Below the pieces are notes generated by a model. That model searched no databases. It was not told the DNA's origin and was given only the letters and a program-made list of their open reading frames with translations. The position numbers were made by a program, and so were the translations under genes. This document shows, piece by piece, positions 34,128 through 42,810 of a DNA stretch of 64,000 nucleotides. Position 1 is the stretch's first letter; the number at the start of each line of letters is the position of its first letter. The DNA is from Colimorpha sp045222295 (GTDB lineage Bacteria; Bacteroidota; Bacteroidia; Bacteroidales; P3), in assembly GCA_045222295.1 (NCBI GenBank), contig JBGUXP010000015.1:81763-145762 (forward strand), in the 5' to 3' direction.

Positions 34128-35707
34128 AAAGAGCTCTATTCTCCCTTTCGGTCCTGTTTCTTGTAGCCTGCTCGGGTAACCTCCACGGAGACAAGATGAT
34201 ATTCCGCTACAACGAAAGTGCCGGCATCGCCACCCTCGACCCCGCTTTTGCCAAGGATCAGAGCATCATCTGGCCCTGCCGACAACTCTACAACGGGCTT
34301 ATCCAGCTAGACACCAATCTGGAGATACGACCCTGCATTGCCAAGCGGTGGGAAATATCTTCCAACGGACTCACCTACACCTTTACCCTTCGCAACGATG
34401 TATTCTTCCATAAAAACCCACTCTTCGGCACATCCGACAGCACACGCCGAGTGACGGCTGAGGATTTCCGCTATAGTTTCAACCGAATTGTCGACCCCGA
34501 CATAGCATCGCCAGGAGCTTGGATTTTCTCCGATGTTGAGAACACAGAGGCACCTGACGACACCACCTTCATCGTCCGTCTCAAGGAGCCTTTCGCCCCC
34601 TTCCTTTCAATGCTTGGGATGGTCTATTGCTCGGTAGTGCCGAGAGAGGTTGTGGAACACCACGGCAAGGAGTTCCGCTCGCATCCCTGCGGCACAGGCC
34701 CCTTTAAGTTCCAGTACTGGAAAGAAGGCGTGAAACTGGTGCTGCGGAAAAATCCCGACTATTTTGAGCACGACGAGCAGGATGCTTCCCTGCCCTATCT
34801 CGACGCCGTTGCCGTCACCTTCATCGTCGACCGCCAAACGGTTTTCCTGGAGTTTGTCAAGGGCAACCTCGACTTCATGAACTCGCTGGATGCAAGCTAT
34901 AAAGACGAGATTCTCACCCTCGACGGGAAGCTGAAAGAGAAATATGCCAACCGTATTGACATGGTCTCCACCCCCTACCTCAACACCGAGTATCTAGGTT
35001 TCAACATGGAATGCGACAATAGTGTCCTGCATGACCGCAGGCTCCGTCAGGCTATCAACTACGGCTTCGACCGCAAGAAGATGATGCGCTACTTGCGCAA
35101 CAATATCGGAGCTCCCGGCATCGGCGGATTCATTCCAAAAGGGTTGCCGGGCTACAGCAACTGCGGATACTCCTACGACCCTGAACGTGCACGACAACTG
35201 ATCAACGAGGTGAAGAAGTCCCACGGCCCCCTCCCAAAACTTACACTCTCAACCACCTCCAACTATCTGGACCTCTGCAAGTATATCCAACAACAACTGG
35301 GGCTTATCGGCCTTGACATCCAGGTCGACGTCAATCCTCCTGCCGCCCTACGCGAACAGATAGCCCAGGGCAAATGCGACTGGTTCCGCGGCTCATGGGT
35401 AGCCGACTATCCCGATGCCGAGAACTACCTCTCGCTCTTCTACGGACCCAACCGCTCGCCCGCAGGGCCCAACTACACACGCTTTGCCAATGACAAAGTC
35501 ACAAAGCTATACCTCCAGGCCCGCAGTTGCACCGACCCGGAACGTCGCACGCAACTCTACCAGACCATCGACAGCCTGGTCATGGAAGAGGCTCCAGTCA
35601 TGGTGCTCTACTATGACCAAATCCTACACTTCACGCACAAGAATGTACAAGGATTGCGTAGCAACGCAATGAATAATCTGGATTTACGCTTCGTCAAAAT
35701 TCTTTAG
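34124..35707 (+). CDS. Oligopeptide ABC-transporter substrate-binding lipoprotein
   Basis: A 527-residue family 5 solute-binding protein. The signal ends in the lipobox LVAC (MKRALFSLSVLFLVACSGN). Core motifs are PAFAKDQSIIWPCRQLYNGLIQLD, RNDVFFHKNPLF, VTAEDFRYSFNRI, GTGPFKFQYWKEG and DRRLRQAINYGFDRKKM. It would capture peptides for import, yet no permease or ATPase genes are adjacent. It overlaps the deaminase stop by ATGA, and its last 24 nt overlap the convergent lpxH gene. Confidence 0.9.
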   Translation: MKRALFSLSVLFLVACSGNLHGDKMIFRYNESAGIATLDPAFAKDQSIIWPCRQLYNGLIQLDTNLEIRPCIAKRWEISSNGLTYTFTLRNDVFFHKNPLFGTSDSTRRVTAEDFRYSFNRIVDPDIASPGAWIFSDVENTEAPDDTTFIVRLKEPFAPFLSMLGMVYCSVVPREVVEHHGKEFRSHPCGTGPFKFQYWKEGVKLVLRKNPDYFEHDEQDASLPYLDAVAVTFIVDRQTVFLEFVKGNLDFMNSLDASYKDEILTLDGKLKEKYANRIDMVSTPYLNTEYLGFNMECDNSVLHDRRLRQAINYGFDRKKMMRYLRNNIGAPGIGGFIPKGLPGYSNCGYSYDPERARQLINEVKKSHGPLPKLTLSTTSNYLDLCKYIQQQLGLIGLDIQVDVNPPAALREQIAQGKCDWFRGSWVADYPDAENYLSLFYGPNRSPAGPNYTRFANDKVTKLYLQARSCTDPERRTQLYQTIDSLVMEEAPVMVLYYDQILHFTHKNVQGLRSNAMNNLDLRFVKIL

Positions 35708-36490
35708 CTCCACCACCCCCTCGGGGCCATAAACAGCATAGTTGCGGTTGTGGAGCCAGTCGCCGACATTGACATAAGTGCAACCATTGCCCAGGTCGCG
35801 TGTCAGTGGCGTATGGCGGTGGCCGAAGACACAATAATCGAAGTGTTCTTTCTCAAGCCTTTGCTTGCAGTAGATGACAATACCCTCGCGGCCGTCGCCA
35901 AGATAGTGCAACATATCGCGCTTGGCATGTTTGCGCTTGTTTCCATCGCTCCAACGGTGGGCGATGCCAAAGGTAAATGCCGAAGGAAGCATCTTGAAAA
36001 GTCTGTGACAGAAGCGGCTGCGGAAGAAGACACGCACAAAATCGAACCAACGATCCGTATGGCCCAATCCATCACCATGACCGATGAGGAAACGCTTTCC
36101 ATAGAGCTCCACCTCTACTGGATCATCATGTACAATGGCTCCGAATTCCTTGGTAAAGTAGTCGAATACCCACATATCATGATTACCAATAAAGAAATGG
36201 ATTTCGACCCCACTGTCACTCAACTCTGCCAATTTACCAAGAAGACGCACATGGCCACGCGGAACCAAATAGCGATAGGAAAACCAAAAATCGAAGATAT
36301 CTCCCAATAGCATGAGAGTCTTGCAATCGCCTTTGATGTTATCAAGCAAACGGCAGAGCTGCAACTCGCGTTCACGTGAGTTGCAGCCACTGCCGAGGTG
36401 TGCATCTGTTATAAAATATACCTTGTCTTTCAACTTATCAACTTTTATCTCAGCCAGTTTCGTGGATTCTGCGACGAAGTGCTCTTCCAT
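35684..36490 (-). CDS. lpxH: UDP-2,3-diacylglucosamine diphosphatase LpxH
   Basis: A metallophosphoesterase of lipid A synthesis that releases UMP from UDP-2,3-diacylglucosamine. Motifs: FITDAHLGSG, LLGDIFDFWF, FFIGNHDMWVFDY, LIGHGDGLGH and VFGHRHTPL. It is 268 residues from the ATG at 36490. That start overlaps envC by 46 nt and leaves an unusual 23-residue extension built from the word AAAGTTGATAAGTTGAAAG, so a TTG at 36433 giving LKDKVYFITDAHLG may be the real start. The 3' end overlaps the convergent lipoprotein gene by 24 nt. Confidence 0.88.
   Translation of the reverse strand: MEEHFVAESTKLAEIKVDKLKDKVYFITDAHLGSGCNSRERELQLCRLLDNIKGDCKTLMLLGDIFDFWFSYRYLVPRGHVRLLGKLAELSDSGVEIHFFIGNHDMWVFDYFTKEFGAIVHDDPVEVELYGKRFLIGHGDGLGHTDRWFDFVRVFFRSRFCHRLFKMLPSAFTFGIAHRWSDGNKRKHAKRDMLHYLGDGREGIVIYCKQRLEKEHFDYCVFGHRHTPLTRDLGNGCTYVNVGDWLHNRNYAVYGPEGVVELKNFDEA
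36424..36452 (-). repeat. Word repeat at the envC stop / lpxH start
   Basis: AAAAGTTGATAAGTTGAAAG supplies the envC stop (TAA) and the first part of LpxH (KVDKLKDKV). A similar word lies at 40603-40630. Confidence 0.6.
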
Positions 36491-37740
36491 AGTTGGAAGG
36501 AGAACTCCGCGCTGCCGTCGCTGTTGGTGTATACCGTTCCGAGGTTATATCCTGTAGTAACCTTCGTGCCTTCGCTGACCGATACCGAGCCCATGTTGGC
36601 ATAGACCGTCATGTATTCACCGTGACGGACAATGATACCCTTTGTACCGTTGGGGCAAGTGAAGACTCGTGTCACCGTACCGTTAAAGACACACTTCACG
36701 GCTGCACCGCCGTTGCATACGAGGTCGATGCCGTTGTTCATATTCTGTCCCCCGGAGGCATGGGTATAACGGCCATACTCGCGAGAGACCTTCGTGTAGC
36801 TTACTGGCCACGGGAGGCGACCCCTGTTGGAAGCGAAGTCGTTGCTCAGCGCCACTTCGGCGGTGCTGGGAGCCGGGGTTGTGGAAGAAACACTCTTGCC
36901 CTTACTGCTCACTGAAACCTCCTTGCTCTTGGCGGCACGGGCTTTGGCTATCTCTTCGTTGATGATGCGCTGAATCTGCTGTTGCAGCTCGCGCTTCTGC
37001 TTCTCTTTCTTGGCAATCTGCGCCTGCAGGTTCTTCTCCTGCTGCTTGCTGCTCTTCAGCGACTTCTGCTGAGCCTGCTGCTCATGCGACAACTCGGCCT
37101 TCTGCTTGCGGTGCTGCTCCAGAAGGCCTTGCTGCTCGCGCTGCTGACGCTTCAGCTCAACCCCCACATCATTCAGTTCCTGCTCCTTCTGCTTGATGGC
37201 CATCGCCTGACGGTGTCGGTAACGGCTGTAGTCGCGAAAATACTTCGTGCGAAGGTAGGCGTAGTTGTAACTCTTGGTGTCAAGCACCAAAGCCACTCGG
37301 TCCAGGTTGCCCCGCTCGCGGTAGAGGGCTCGCACTACCTTGCCGTACTCAAGCTTCATGCTGTCCACCTGACCGCGCATGAGGGCGATACTGTCCTCCG
37401 TCTGCGTCATGCGGATATTCAGCAGGTTGAGCTGACCGTCGAGATTGTTGATAAGTTTTGTGCGCTCGGCAATCTTCTTCTCAAGAATCTTAAGCTGTTG
37501 CTGGCCGGCCTTGCTGTTTTTCTTGGCTTTGGCAAGGTCGTTGTTAAGTTTCTTAATCTCCTGCTCGACCTTCGCCTTGTCGCTCTCCAGCTGCTTCTTG
37601 CTCTGGCCATAGGCCAAGGTGAAAGATGAAAGATGAAAGGTGAAGACCAGGGCATATACAACGATGCGCCAGCCACCTTTAACCTTTAACCTTTCACCCT
37701 TAACCTTTGTTCTACCAGTTAAGAATCTTCTTAAAGTCAT
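36445..37740 (-). CDS. envC: EnvC-like murein hydrolase activator
   Basis: A 431-residue protein from the ATG at 37740 (MTLRRFLTGR). It has an N-terminal export signal, a long coiled coil (QLESDKAKVEQEIKKLNNDLAK through KRELQQQIQRII) and a C-terminal LytM/M23 domain. The zinc ligands are changed (MNNGIDL where active enzymes have HxGID), so it is probably an inactive activator of amidases, as in E. coli EnvC. The signal region KVKGERLKVKGG...FTFHLSSFTLAYGQ is encoded by complementary word repeats. Its start overlaps pfp by 29 nt. Confidence 0.86.
   Translation of the reverse strand: MTLRRFLTGRTKVKGERLKVKGGWRIVVYALVFTFHLSSFTLAYGQSKKQLESDKAKVEQEIKKLNNDLAKAKKNSKAGQQQLKILEKKIAERTKLINNLDGQLNLLNIRMTQTEDSIALMRGQVDSMKLEYGKVVRALYRERGNLDRVALVLDTKSYNYAYLRTKYFRDYSRYRHRQAMAIKQKEQELNDVGVELKRQQREQQGLLEQHRKQKAELSHEQQAQQKSLKSSKQQEKNLQAQIAKKEKQKRELQQQIQRIINEEIAKARAAKSKEVSVSSKGKSVSSTTPAPSTAEVALSNDFASNRGRLPWPVSYTKVSREYGRYTHASGGQNMNNGIDLVCNGGAAVKCVFNGTVTRVFTCPNGTKGIIVRHGEYMTVYANMGSVSVSEGTKVTTGYNLGTVYTNSDGSAEFSFQLWKSTSSQNPRNWLR
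37617..37707. repeat. Complementary word repeats forming the envC signal peptide
   Basis: On the coding strand AAGGTTAAGGGTGAAAGGTT words (37707-37673) encode KVKGERLKVKG. CTTTCATCTTTCATC words (37646-37617) encode FHLSSFTL in the hydrophobic region. They are reverse complements about 30 nt apart. Confidence 0.8.
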
Positions 37741-38941
37741 ATTCTTCGGGGTTGGCCACATACTTCCTCGCTGCTTCATAGTCGGCGGGAGTGATGTAGT
37801 CCATGATATCGTTCACATAGGACATCACCTTGTTGCTGTTCACGTTCACCAGTCTCGGCGGAATCTTGCCCGTCTCCGGATCCTGCAGGTCTTTGAGGTA
37901 CAGCGGGCTCACGTTGCCTTGCTGGTCGACATACACCATGCAGCCCGTGCAACCCTCGTTGAAAAGCGTGTGCACTCCCATGCCCATCAGCGAGCAATAG
38001 GTCAGGTCAAAGGCGATAGGCGTATGGCAACGGATCTCATAGCCGATCTCCACCGGACGCGTCTTCACCTTCAAGCCAATCTCCTTCGCCTTGCGCTCCA
38101 GCAGGTCGTTGAAAATGTGAGCCTTCGACACCTTGCCCAGTTCCGGATGACCGTGCTCGTCATAACTGAAGTGGATGCCGCTGTTCTTGATCTCCTCGTC
38201 GCTCAACGAGTGGAACACACCCTCCGAAATCATCGCGGCACCGTAGTCGATACCCATCATCTTGCGCTTCACGATACAGGAGATTACCATGTTGATAATC
38301 TTCTCTACTGTAATCTCCGTCTTGTTGAAGAACTCGGGGATGATCACCATCGGATAATGGCAGGCTCCGGCAATGCCTAGCGCCAGATGGCCCGCCGAAC
38401 GTCCCATGGCGCTCACCACAAACCAGTTCTCGCTCGTCCGCGCATCCTCCATCACCGCAGTGGCCAGCACACAACCCTGGGCTTTCGCGCTGTTATAGCC
38501 GAACGTCGGGCTGCTGTTCGGCAGCGGCAGGTCGTTGTCAATCGTCTTCGGGACATGGATGTTGGCAATCGGATACTGCTTGTCGGCCAAGAACTTGGCT
38601 ATACGGTTGGCTGTCGAAGCCGTATCGTCACCACCCACAGTGACCAGAAGCTTAATCTCGTTCTCCGTGAAAAGCTTCAAGTTGAAACGCTGCTCGAAAT
38701 CCTCCGCCGTAGGTTTGAAACGGCTCATCTTGAGAATCGAGCCGCCCTTGTTGAAAATCTCGTCAGCCGTCAGGAAATCCAGATCCTGCATGCGGGGCTT
38801 GTCGCTGAACAGCGCGCTGTAGCCGCCATGAAGACCGATGACACGGTAGCCGTCGCGAAGAAAAGTCTTCGCCACCGAGGCCACCACAGTATTCATTCCA
38901 GGAGCGGGACCTCCGCCCGTAAGTATTGCTATGCTTTTCAT
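37712..38941 (-). CDS. pfp: Diphosphate-dependent 6-phosphofructokinase
   Basis: A 409-residue phosphofructokinase. The start MKSIAILTGGGPAPGMN gives the nucleotide/PPi loop. VTVGGDDTAS has Asp where ATP enzymes have Gly, which marks PPi use, and PKTIDND contains the catalytic base. MGRSAGHLALGIA, PEFF and GYEIRCHTPIAFD bind fructose 6-phosphate. Use of PPi makes the step reversible and saves ATP. The nearby hppA and this enzyme both handle PPi. Confidence 0.93.
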   Translation of the reverse strand: MKSIAILTGGGPAPGMNTVVASVAKTFLRDGYRVIGLHGGYSALFSDKPRMQDLDFLTADEIFNKGGSILKMSRFKPTAEDFEQRFNLKLFTENEIKLLVTVGGDDTASTANRIAKFLADKQYPIANIHVPKTIDNDLPLPNSSPTFGYNSAKAQGCVLATAVMEDARTSENWFVVSAMGRSAGHLALGIAGACHYPMVIIPEFFNKTEITVEKIINMVISCIVKRKMMGIDYGAAMISEGVFHSLSDEEIKNSGIHFSYDEHGHPELGKVSKAHIFNDLLERKAKEIGLKVKTRPVEIGYEIRCHTPIAFDLTYCSLMGMGVHTLFNEGCTGCMVYVDQQGNVSPLYLKDLQDPETGKIPPRLVNVNSNKVMSYVNDIMDYITPADYEAARKYVANPEEYDFKKILNW

Positions 38942-38967
38942 ATATTTTTAAGTATTAAAACAAAATG

Positions 38968-38999
38968 CAAAAATACAGATTTTACCACGAACTGCCAAA
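38968..38999 (-). promoter_or_regulatory. pfp promoter
   Basis: TTTG (38999-38996), 20 nt, TATTTTTG (38975-38968) on the minus strand, 27 nt before the pfp ATG. Confidence 0.85.
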
Positions 39000-39083
39000 T
39001 TTTTTTTTCAACAGCCAATAACAATCCCTAACCAGACCGCACTTTTAACATTAATTAAATATAAAGCAGTTGTTTTTTTTTCG

Positions 39084-39091
39084 TATCTTTG
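39084..39091 (+). promoter_or_regulatory. Exporter operon promoter, -7 element
   Basis: TATCTTTG followed by CACC, 30 nt before the TolC-like ATG at 39121. No good -33 TTTG is present upstream of a long T-run. Confidence 0.6.
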
Positions 39092-39120
39092 CACCTCGGT
39101 TTTTAACATTTGAGAGGAAT

Positions 39121-40599
39121 ATGAAGATTAATAAAATCATAATAATCACCTTATTATCACTTTTCGGCTACCAGTGGTCACGGGCACAGGAAGTGCTAAC
39201 CTTGGAAGAGTGCCGTCTGCGTGCTTTGGAGGCTAACGCCGGATTGAAACGCGCCGATGTGAGAAAGAGCGAAACGGAAGCATTGGAAAAGGTAGCGCTG
39301 TGGCAGATGCTCCCCAAGGTGAGCGCCAACGGCACCTACAACTGGATGGAAAAAAGCACCAACCTGCTGAGCGATGAGCAGAAAGACCGCCTGAACAACC
39401 TGAGCAGCATAGTGCAGCAGGACCTCTCGAGCGCTTTCCAACAAGAATTCGGCAACATTCCCCTTGTCGGACCCCTAATAGCCAACGCACTGACGAATAT
39501 CATATCAGGCCCAACCTTAACCACCAACATCGACAACGTAGGCCATCGTATCACCAATGCACTGGAGACAGATACCCGCAACGTGATGGCAGGTACGGTA
39601 ACGGTGACACAGCCGGTCTTTATGGGTGGCAAATTGGTGGCCCTACATAAAATGGCAAGCCTGGCCAATGAACTTTCCGGCGTGGAATACGACAAAGCGA
39701 AAGAGTCGCTGCTGATAGCGGTGGACGAGGCCTACTGGCAAGTGGTGAGTGTGAAGCACAAAAAGGAACTTGCAGAACAGTATGCAGCCCTGCTCGACAC
39801 ATTGACTCACGACGTAGAGGAGATGGTAGCTGCCGAGGTGGCTACCAAAGGCGATTTGATGAAGGTACGCGTAAAACTCAATGAGGCTCAGATGAACCTC
39901 ACCAAGGCCACCAACGGTCTGGCACTAGCCAAGATGTTGCTGGCTCAACGTTGTGGAATGCCATTAGACCAAGACTTCGACGTGAAGCATCTCCATGTGG
40001 ATGCACAAGAGGCCATTTCCCTTCAGCCCAACCCCACGATAGACATGGACACAGTGTGGACGAAACGCAAAGAGATGCGCATGCTCCGCATCAGCGACAG
40101 CATCGCTCGTGCCGGCGTAACCATCGCACGAAGCACCCTGATGCCTAATATCGCGGTGACGGGAGGCTATCTAGTCTCCAACCCTAACCTTTTCAACGGT
40201 TTCGAGAATGAATTTGGAGGGACGTTCTTCGCTGGCGTGGTGGTGAATGTGCCAATACTGCACGGAGGCAGCTTCTATTCGCTGAAAGCGGCAAAAGCCA
40301 AGCGCGAGGAGGTAAAGTGGCAGATGGAGGAGGCCAAAGAGCTGATAGAACTTCAGGTAAACAAAGTGCGCTATGAACTGGAGTTGGCCTACAAAAAAAT
40401 GGTGGAAGCCGAAAGCGATCTTGAGAACGCCGAAGAGAACCTGAAACTTGCCGATGAAAGTTTCGCCGCCGGCTTGGCCAGCAGCAGCGACCTGATGGCC
40501 GCACAGACGGCCTGGATCAAAGCCAAGGGTGAAGTTCTGGATGCGGAGATAGAGATTGAGATGGGTAAAGTGTACCTGAAACAGGCATTGGGAGAGTAA
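39121..40599 (+). CDS. TolC-family outer-membrane efflux protein
   Basis: A 492-residue outer-membrane channel. I chose MKINKIIIITLLSLFGYQWSRAQ, which gives a clean signal peptide. The long alpha-helical barrel repeats are seen as LEECRLRALEANAGLKRADVR and AKESLLIAVDEAYWQVVSVKHK, and again near AKRE...ELIELQVNKVRYELELAYKK with the typical SSDLMAAQTAW tail. It forms a tripartite exporter with the two following genes' products. First gene of a five-gene plus run. Confidence 0.92.
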   Translation: MKINKIIIITLLSLFGYQWSRAQEVLTLEECRLRALEANAGLKRADVRKSETEALEKVALWQMLPKVSANGTYNWMEKSTNLLSDEQKDRLNNLSSIVQQDLSSAFQQEFGNIPLVGPLIANALTNIISGPTLTTNIDNVGHRITNALETDTRNVMAGTVTVTQPVFMGGKLVALHKMASLANELSGVEYDKAKESLLIAVDEAYWQVVSVKHKKELAEQYAALLDTLTHDVEEMVAAEVATKGDLMKVRVKLNEAQMNLTKATNGLALAKMLLAQRCGMPLDQDFDVKHLHVDAQEAISLQPNPTIDMDTVWTKRKEMRMLRISDSIARAGVTIARSTLMPNIAVTGGYLVSNPNLFNGFENEFGGTFFAGVVVNVPILHGGSFYSLKAAKAKREEVKWQMEEAKELIELQVNKVRYELELAYKKMVEAESDLENAEENLKLADESFAAGLASSSDLMAAQTAWIKAKGEVLDAEIEIEMGKVYLKQALGE

Positions 40600-40640
40600 G
40601 GGTTGAAAGATTGATAAGTTGAAAGGGTAAAGAATAAAAA
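40600..40640 (+). repeat. GTTGAAAGATTGATAAGTTGAAAG word repeat before hlyD-like gene
   Basis: GGTTGAAAG and AAGTTGAAAG words separate the TolC-like and HlyD-like genes; the region shows no other signal. Confidence 0.4.
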
Positions 40641-40651
40641 AAATTTGAGAT

Positions 40652-41647
40652 ATGGCAATGAAAGACAACAACAAGACGCTGATGGCAGGATTAGCCGTGG
40701 TAATATCGGCGGTAGGCATAGTGGCCCTAGTAGGCCTTTTCGCCATCCATCCGCAGAAAGAGATTATCATGGGTGAGGTGGATGCCAGCGAGTACCGTGT
40801 GAGCAACAAAGTACCGGGTCGCGTAGATAGCATCTATGTAGTGGAAGGCCAGCGGGTGAAGGCCGGTGACACCCTGGCGCACATCGCCAGTCCGCAGGTG
40901 GAAGCCAAGATGATGCAGGCCACCGCCGTGAAGCGCGCCGCAAGTGCCCAAAGCCGCAAGGCCAAGACGGGAGCCCGCACACAGCAGGTGCAGATGGCCT
41001 ACCAGGTGTGGCAGAAAGCAAAAGCCGCCGTGGAGGTCTACCGCAAGAGCTACGAGCGCGTGAAAGGTCTCTATGAGAAAGGTGTGCTGAGTGCACAAAA
41101 ATTCGATGAAGTAGAAGCCCAATATAAGGTGTCGCAGGCCGACTGTGCTGCTGCCGAGCAGCAGTACCTCATGGCTAAAGAGGGCGCCCGACAGGAAGAC
41201 ATTGACGCCGCTGCCGCCCTCGTCAACCAAGCCGGTGGTGCTGTGGCCGAGGTACAGAGTTATATGGACGACAGCTACCTCATCGCCCCGAGCGACGGCG
41301 AGGTGGTGGAGATTTTCGCCAAGCTGGGCGACCTCATCGGAACAGGAAGCCCCGTGATGTCGATTCTGAACATGGATGACAGCTGGATGTTCTTCGCCGT
41401 GCGCGAGGATTTGCTGGGAGGCATCCAACCAGGCGACACCATCGAGGTACGCCTGCCCTCACTGGGCAAAGAGACCCACCCTTGCCAGGTGAGAAAGATT
41501 CAGGCTATGGCAAGTTACGCCACCTGGCGTGCCACGAAAACCAACGGCCAATACGACGTGAAGAGTTTCGACGTGAAAGCCGTCCCTCTGGAGAAAATCG
41601 AGGGCATGCGTCCGGGAATGACAGCCATTGTTGAAGAGAAAAAGTGA
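40652..41647 (+). CDS. HlyD/YbhG-type membrane fusion protein
   Basis: A 331-residue periplasmic adaptor with one N-terminal transmembrane helix (LMAGLAVVISAVGIVALVGLFAI). The lipoyl half-motif VSNKVPGRVDSIYVVEGQRVKAGDTLAHI and its partner YLIAPSDGEVVEIFAKLGDLIGTGSPVMSI flank a helical hairpin rich in Ala, Gln and Lys. It would link the TolC channel to the two ABC-2 permeases. The stop overlaps the GTG start of the first permease. Confidence 0.92.
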   Translation: MAMKDNNKTLMAGLAVVISAVGIVALVGLFAIHPQKEIIMGEVDASEYRVSNKVPGRVDSIYVVEGQRVKAGDTLAHIASPQVEAKMMQATAVKRAASAQSRKAKTGARTQQVQMAYQVWQKAKAAVEVYRKSYERVKGLYEKGVLSAQKFDEVEAQYKVSQADCAAAEQQYLMAKEGARQEDIDAAAALVNQAGGAVAEVQSYMDDSYLIAPSDGEVVEIFAKLGDLIGTGSPVMSILNMDDSWMFFAVREDLLGGIQPGDTIEVRLPSLGKETHPCQVRKIQAMASYATWRATKTNGQYDVKSFDVKAVPLEKIEGMRPGMTAIVEEKK

Positions 41648-42810
41648 ACGTCCGAGAGTCCATATACAGGGTTTTTAAGCGTGAGTGCCGTCGACTGGTA
41701 AACCAGCCGCGCTACCTCATTGTGCTTACCGTCGGAGCAATTTTCACTTTTATCATCTTTGCCACTATGACCGACAAGGGGCAGCCTCAACGGTTGCCAG
41801 TGGGTGTAGTGGACCTCGACGGAAGCTACCTCTCGCGACGCATCTGCCATGAACTCGACGCCACCTCGGGGGTGCAAGTCCATGCTATCTACAACAACCA
41901 TATGGAGGCCCGCCGGGCGATGCAGAGAGGCGAGATTTTCGCCTACTACGAGATTCCTGCAGGAACCTACAACGAGGTGCTGCAATTCAAAGCGCCCCAC
42001 TTCGTGCTCTACAATAATGCCGCCTACCTGCTGGCAGGAACCCTCTGCTACAAGCAGCTGGCGACGATGGGAATGTTGGCCGGAGGTGCCGTGCAGCGCG
42101 AGATACTGAGGAAGAAAGGGTTCGACGAAGAACAGATAATGGGGCTTATCCAACCCGTAGCTTTCGAGACCCACAATATCAGTAACCCTTGGATTAACTA
42201 CGGCATCTACCTGATGACCACCCTCATTCCTGCAGTCTTCGCCTTCATCGCCCTGATGCACACAGGTTATGCTATCTCGAAGGAGCGTCGCCAGAAGAGC
42301 GTCAAGCGCTGGATGCAGAAGGCCCGCGGCAACGTCCTCTATGCCCTCCTAGGCAAGATGCTGCCCTATACGCTATGGTATACCCTTCTGGCGCTGATAG
42401 CCAACCTCATCATGTTCGGCTTTATGGGGTTCCCCATGGAAGGAAGCTGGCTTCTGATGGTGCTGAGTACCATCCTCCTCATCTTCGCCGCTCAGTGTGC
42501 AGGAGCCTTCATCAGTTGCTGCATCACCGACCCCTCGCTGTCGATGAGCGTCTGCACGCTCTACAGCGCCATGAGTTTCTCCCTCAGCGGTTTTTCCTAC
42601 CCCATCGAAAGCATGCCAGCTCTGTTCCAAAGCTTCTGCTGGCTCTATCCCATCCGACACTATTTCCTTAACTACCGAGAGATAGCCATCTACGGCAACG
42701 GCTTCGGCCACTGTTGGCTACAGTTCGCTGCCTTGCTGGCATTCGGGTTCCTGCTCCTCATCGGAGCCTACATGTTACAATGGCAAACTCGTAAAAACAC
42801 TGCGCAATGA
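41644..42810 (+). CDS. ABC-2 type permease 1
   Basis: A 388-residue permease starting with GTG (read NVRESIYRVFKREC). One N-terminal helix (YLIVLTVGAIFTFIIFATM), a large periplasmic domain and five C-terminal helices match the YhhJ/YbhR fold; GFSYPIESMPALFQSFCWLYPIRHYF is the usual late motif. No nucleotide-binding subunit lies in this operon. It overlaps permease 2 by ATGA. Confidence 0.9.
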   Translation: MNVRESIYRVFKRECRRLVNQPRYLIVLTVGAIFTFIIFATMTDKGQPQRLPVGVVDLDGSYLSRRICHELDATSGVQVHAIYNNHMEARRAMQRGEIFAYYEIPAGTYNEVLQFKAPHFVLYNNAAYLLAGTLCYKQLATMGMLAGGAVQREILRKKGFDEEQIMGLIQPVAFETHNISNPWINYGIYLMTTLIPAVFAFIALMHTGYAISKERRQKSVKRWMQKARGNVLYALLGKMLPYTLWYTLLALIANLIMFGFMGFPMEGSWLLMVLSTILLIFAAQCAGAFISCCITDPSLSMSVCTLYSAMSFSLSGFSYPIESMPALFQSFCWLYPIRHYFLNYREIAIYGNGFGHCWLQFAALLAFGFLLLIGAYMLQWQTRKNTAQ

